Shown here piece after piece: positions 12,401 to 18,400 of a stretch of 64,000 nucleotides of DNA (position 1 is the stretch's first letter; each line of letters begins with the position of its first letter). The position numbers and the translations under genes are program-made. The notes under the pieces are model-generated. The model saw nothing but the letters and a program-made list of their open reading frames with translations. It was not told where the DNA came from and made no database searches. The stretch is from Amyelois transitella (taxonomy: Eukaryota > Arthropoda > Insecta > Lepidoptera > Pyralidae), in NCBI RefSeq assembly GCF_032362555.1, contig NC_083534.1, positions 1,020,001-1,084,000 on the forward strand, in the 5' to 3' direction.

Positions 12401-15400
12401 CATTCTCTTATTCACTCATTCTCTTATTCACTCATTCACTCATTCGCTTATTCACTCGTTCACTTATTCACTCGTTCACTTATTCACTCGTTCACTTATT
12501 CACTCATTCACTAATTAACTCATTCACTTATTCACTCATTCGCTTATTCATTCGTTCACTTATTCAGTCATTCATTTATTCACTCATTGTCATATTTAAA
12601 GGTAATTTACAAAAAAAAGAAAAAAACAGTACAATAACCCAACTCACCCCGCTCTTGTAATGATGAGTCGTGTCAGGCACAGAGAAATCAATGGACAGCG
12701 AGCGTAGATCCTTGACGGGGAGACAGTAGGCGCGCTTGCGGCGGAGCCCCGCCGGGAACGGGGGCTCCGGCCAGCGGGGCGGCGGCACCGCGCGGTCCTC
12801 CACCGCCGAGAACAGCGGCACCACCATCTGTTCCAGCTCGTCCAGGGACTCTGGCGAATTGTGGTCAACGTTAAATATGTATATATACATACAAACATAC
12901 ATGCATACATACATACAAACAAACAAACATACATACATACATACATACAAACAAACATACATACATACATCCAACAAACAAACATACATACATACATACA
13001 TAAATACAAACAAACATACATACATACATACAAACATAAAATCACGCCTTTTTCCCGGAGGGGTAGGCAGAGACTACATCTTTCCACTCGCCACGATCTC
13101 TGCATACTTCCTTCGCTTCAACCACATTCATAACTCTCTCTAGCCCATCTTCATCAGTTGCTAGCCCATCGCCTAAAAGAAGAATCCCAAGTTTATAAGC
13201 TGAACCCCTTAATCGCCTTTTACGACATCCATGAGAACGAGATGGAGTGGTCCAAATCTTATTGTATACATAAATTTATACGGGACAGATTACACAGATT
13301 GAGTTGGCGTAGAAGTAAGTTCGAGACACATGTTACGAGATACTAACTCAACGATACAAAATTTTATAATAAAAACTTGTATGAGATAAACATCCCAGAC
13401 CCAGGCCAATCGGAGAAAGTTAGTTTCTCATCACGCCCTGGCCTGGATTCGAACCCGGGCCCTCCCGTGTCACAGACCAGCGCTCCACCACCAGCACGCC
13501 ACAGAGGCCTTCGAAGAAATATAATTTAAACTAGAGGCCGCCCGCGACTTCGTCCGCATGGAAACCCTATCAATCCCGCGGGAACTCTGGGATAAAAAGT
13601 AGCCTATGTGTTATTCTGGGTCTTCAGCTACCTACATACCAAATTTCATGGTAATCGGTTCAGTAGTTTTTGCGTGAAAGAGTAACAAACATGCATACAA
13701 ACTTTCGCCTTTTAAATAGTAGTAGGATTAAAATTCTGTTTTTCCTCACAGTCTGAAAAAATTCTCACCTTTACCAAGAACCACAAGAGTCATGATGTTA
13801 GCAGAGTACCATTCCTGGTGGAACTCCAGCAGTGCTTTTCTAACATCTATGCCTTTTGACTTCGGTATAGTTTCCAATGTCTCCCTGTTCCCTGTAACAG
13901 GAAATGTAAATATACATACAAACATACATATACATACACACAATAAGAGTTTATAATCCTTGGTCTTGGAGAGACTGTAAGCCACGTTCAGATGTCTGGC
14001 TTAACGATAGAATTGATAGAACAATACGTTCATACATACATATAATCACGTCTATATTCCTTGCGGGGTAGACAGAGCCAACAGTCTTGAAAAGACTGAA
14101 TGGCCACGTTTAGCTGTTTAGCTTAATGATAAAATGAAATGAGATTCAAATAGTGACAGGTTGCTAATCCATCGCCTAAAAACCCTGACTAAAACCTGAC
14201 AAAATACTAACTATACAGTTCTACATAAACTTGTAGTAAGGATGAAGAAAAGTTCATTTAAAAGAAGGAAAAGGAAAAAATATATTTAAACAAAATTACT
14301 AATTCGACATGACCCCTGACTAAAACCTGACAAAAACACGATACAGTTCTATATAAACTGGTAAAACAAAACCATTATAAAATGACCCCTGGAAACTGAC
14401 CAGTGCCGAACTTGTGGTAAGGATGGTTGGGATCCGCGGAGCTCTTGTTGAGCTGGTCCAGCCGCCACGTGTCAGACGAGGCATTCTTCTGATTTTTACT
14501 ATTTATTTCTATTGAAATTCTCTTACTTTACATAACCATAAAAATGGCCAGTATTAAAAATCACTACCTAAATGAAATTCAATTAAAAAAAAGAACATTT
14601 ATATTTAACCGACATCACCATTTTGACGTGACCCCTGACTCCCTTAACGCAAAATACACTAAACAGTTCTACAAAAACTGGTCAAACAAAACCACAACCA
14701 TAAAATGAGCTCTAAAAACTCACCAGTGCCGAACTTGTGATAAGGATGGTTGGGATCCGCGGAGCTCTTGTTCAGCTGGTCGAGCCGCCACGTGTCTGAC
14801 GCAGCGTTTTTCTCGTGCTCAGAATTTACCGCGCTCAGTTCCCGGCCGGTAGCCGATTCGGTGAAGAGGGGCGCTATGAAGAATTGTGCGAATCTGTGGA
14901 GTATTTACAATTTTTACATACATATATACATAAATATATAGTGGGCCTGCTAGAAGAAATTTCTCTAGAAATAAGTAGTGCCCTTGTACTGAATTCTCTT
15001 TAAGTTTTTTTTTGCAAATTTTTCTTGTTGTACATAAATATATAAATATAAAAAAAAAATTAGGCCTCTTTCCCGGAGGAGTAGGCAGAGACTACCTCTT
15101 TCCACTTGCCACGATCTCTGCATACTTCCTTCGCTGCATTTTACATACATACTACTTATATATAATCACGTCTGTATCCCTTGCGGGGTAGACAGAGTCA
15201 AAATTCTTGAAAATACTGACAGATAAAGTAAAGCCATCAAAAACATCCTGTAAATAAAAATAGGTAAAAAAACTTTTTAAGTTAAACGGTTTTATGTTAA
15301 ACATACATTGCAATGTTTAATATTAATGTACTAAAAACCAAAAAATAAAATAGATACAGTCGTGGGAATTATAAACATATGCATAGACTAGACTAAAATA

Positions 15401-18400
15401 AAACCGTGGGGCACGTCAATTGTCTACAATCGTTGATTAAAATGTTTGTTTTGTAATGTTACACTATAATTAGGCAGTTGTTCAACCGACAACGATGGAC
15501 GTGTGATAAGTAGGGCTAGAATATGGAAACAAGTTAGCAAGCTCGATTAAGCGAGTTTTAGGGTTTCATAATGTTGAGCGAGTAGTACTTTTATCATAAG
15601 TTTTGTCGATTAAAGACAAACTACGAGCAGTGAAACGATTCCTCGCTAGCCAGCAAAATAGTAAGTAATTTGCGCACCGTCTGCGGGCCAACTGCCTAAC
15701 GACGAATTAAACGATTCTTCTATCGCACATTAAGTCTATAATTTGTAGACAATTGACGTGCCCCACGGTTTTATTTTAGTCTAGTCTATGCATATGTTTA
15801 TAATTCCCACGACTGTATCTATTTTATTATTTTTTGGTTTTTAGTACATTAATATTAAACATTGCAATGTATGTTTAACATAAAACCGTTTAACTTAAAA
15901 AGTTTTTTTACCTATTTTTATTTTCTAGTTTTTAGTTTTTATTTCGCATTCTGTTTAATTCATTTAGTGCTTCATTATTGCAAGGTTTCTTGCCCGTTAC
16001 TTTATTGCAGTCCAACTCCTCTATACGTAGTCCCTGCAAAGATCTTACTCTACTAAGAGCCACGTAGGCTTGACCTTCTTCAAACAGTTTCGCACCTAAG
16101 TATACGACTGCGTGATCAGGCAGCACTGTGCTGCCCTGCATTTTATGTATTGTAGAAGCCCATGATTTAGATTTTAATTTTGAATAGTAAATTGTATTCT
16201 ACTTGTTGAGACCTTTCATTTGATACCCATGTTGATGGGATTGATAAAACCTAAGTTATCCGCCATTTTGTAGAGGCCGCCATCTTGGATTTCAATTTTT
16301 TATAGTATATTGTATTCTGCTTGTTGAGCCCTTTCATTTGATACCCATATTGATGGGATTAATGAAACCTAAATTATCCGCCATTTTGTAACGGCGGCCA
16401 TCTTGAATTTATAATGATAATGAATAAACATAATTATATTGTCACCAAAATCCAAAGTGTATACAAAATTTCAGATTAATCGGTTGACAGGAAGAGGGTG
16501 AAATTTGAATTACTAAATTTGACCCAAGAATAAATAAAACAAACGGGGTGAGCTAAATAAAACCGTTTAAAAAAATCAAGTCTCTCAGCTCAGTCTTTCT
16601 ACCGTAAAAAGTTGTGAGATTCATGTGATACCAAGTCGGTTAATCTATTTAGTCTCTACTTAAAGGACCTTCTGTCTTAAGTTATTACATGAGTTATTAT
16701 CATGCCAATATTATATTAGATTTTTTTAACATTAAAATTTTACATTTAACATTTAAATTTCGAATATTGTTTGATTTGAATATTTTTTTTTTCTTTTTTT
16801 TTTTGGACAAATAACACAGATTGAATTAGCATGAAATCGATTATCCGGATTTTCGATTATCCGAATTGCCACTGTTTTTAATTGTTTCGGATAATCGGGA
16901 TTCTACTGTATACAACCAAACAAACAAAGTTTTCCTCTTTATAATATTATATAGTGTAGATATATAATATATATATAACTATATATATACACACTTACAT
17001 ATCCAGAGCGCCGGCCAGGTGCGCCGGTAATACGTCGAAATAATACATGGTGTGGTCGGAGGACGTCGACGCGTTGGACGAGCCGCCGTGTTCCGCGAGA
17101 TAGCGGCTGTATTCATTCTCCTGGGAATGAAGAGTCACATGTGAAGCTATAGATTGAAGGTTTAATTTATAGATTTTTCTCAATTATTGGCATATCTTTT
17201 GGTTGACGTCAAATAATATACTTAAAACATTGGTTGACGACAAATAAATTACTTAAAACATTGGTTAGCGTCAAATAAATTACTTAAAACATTGGTTGGC
17301 GTCAAATAAATTACTTAAAACATTGGTTGGCGTCAAATAAATTACTTAAAACATTGGTTGGCGTCAAATAAATTACTTAAAACATTGGTTGGCGTCAAAC
17401 AAATTACTTAAAACATTGATAGACGTCAAATAAATTACTTAAAACTAATTTTACTGCCACTTCCGAAGCGTCGGTAGAGAAGGAGCGGCAACAAACTGCA
17501 CTGTACCATTTTCTTCAACAACGTCAACTTCACAACTATCTTGATAATACTGATGGGCCACGTTCAGATGTTTGGCTTAATGATAGAATTGAGATTCAAA
17601 TAGTGACAGGTTGCTAGCCCATCGCCTAAAAGTAGAATCCCAAGTTTATAAGCATATCCCTTAGTCGCCTTTTACGACATCCATGTGCCCTTTTGCGCCA
17701 CACGCATTTTAACCGAGCCCGTTACCGAAATCTTATCTCTTTACTAGCTGTGCCCGCAACTTCGTCCGCGTGGAATAGTATTTTGGGCATCATTGCAGCC
17801 CTCAAAAATGAATAATTTCCCCCGCTTTTATTTACATTTTCCATTAATTCTTCGCTCCTAATAGTTGGAACGTGACGAACGATATATAGTCTAAAGCCTT
17901 TCTCGAAAAATGTTCTATTCAACGCAAAAATAATTTTTCAATTCGAACCACTAGTTCCTGAGGTTAGCGCATTCAAACAAACAAACTAACTCTTCAGCTT
18001 TATAATATTAGTTTACTTAGATGAATACTTTGGACTCACTTCTGGGTATTTCTTCGTGCCCAAAAACAGCATATGCTCGCAGAAATGGGCGAGGCCTGGC
18101 AGCTCATTAGGGTCGCTCAGATAACCTGATGATTATAAGAAAAAAATATATATACATATATATACATATAATATATAATATACGGTGTGGTTCCCGGCAA
18201 CCAATACAAAAAAGAATAGGACCACTCCATCTCTCTCCCACGGATGTCGTAAAAGGCGACTAAGGGATAGGCTTACAAACTTGGGATTCTTTTTTTCAGG
18301 TAATGGGCTACCAACCTGTCACTATTTGAATCTCAATTCTATCATTAAACCAAATAGCTGAGCGTGGCCTATCAGTCTTTTCAATACTGTTGGGAGCCAA

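Larger units (their letters stand above)
14190..14893. repeat. Tandem segment duplication around Ide exon 5
   Basis: Two units about 323 bp apart share intron sequence (CCCCTGACT..ACAGTTCTA..AACTGGT) followed by the exon 5 end. A third, shorter remnant at about 14190-14245 repeats CCCTGACTAAAACCTGAC and ACAGTTCTACATAAACTTG. Confidence 0.75.

Noticed and set aside
12254..12514. Open frame [15 protein letters not shown].. in the minisatellite
   Set aside because: It is the translation of a tandem 8-bp repeat; any such array without stops is open in one frame.
12576..13105. Long minus-strand frames of MYVCMYVC type joined to Ide sequence
   Set aside because: They run from the (CATA)n microsatellite through the Ide exon 7 acceptor; the real exon begins at the CCAG acceptor at 12851-12853.
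14401..14488. Mutually exclusive Ide exon
   Set aside because: Starts in phase 0 after an exon ending in phase 2, lacks the zinc ligand and has a poor pyrimidine tract.
17200..17445. CRISPR-like array
   Set aside because: Units are directly adjacent with no unique spacers, and the genome is eukaryotic.
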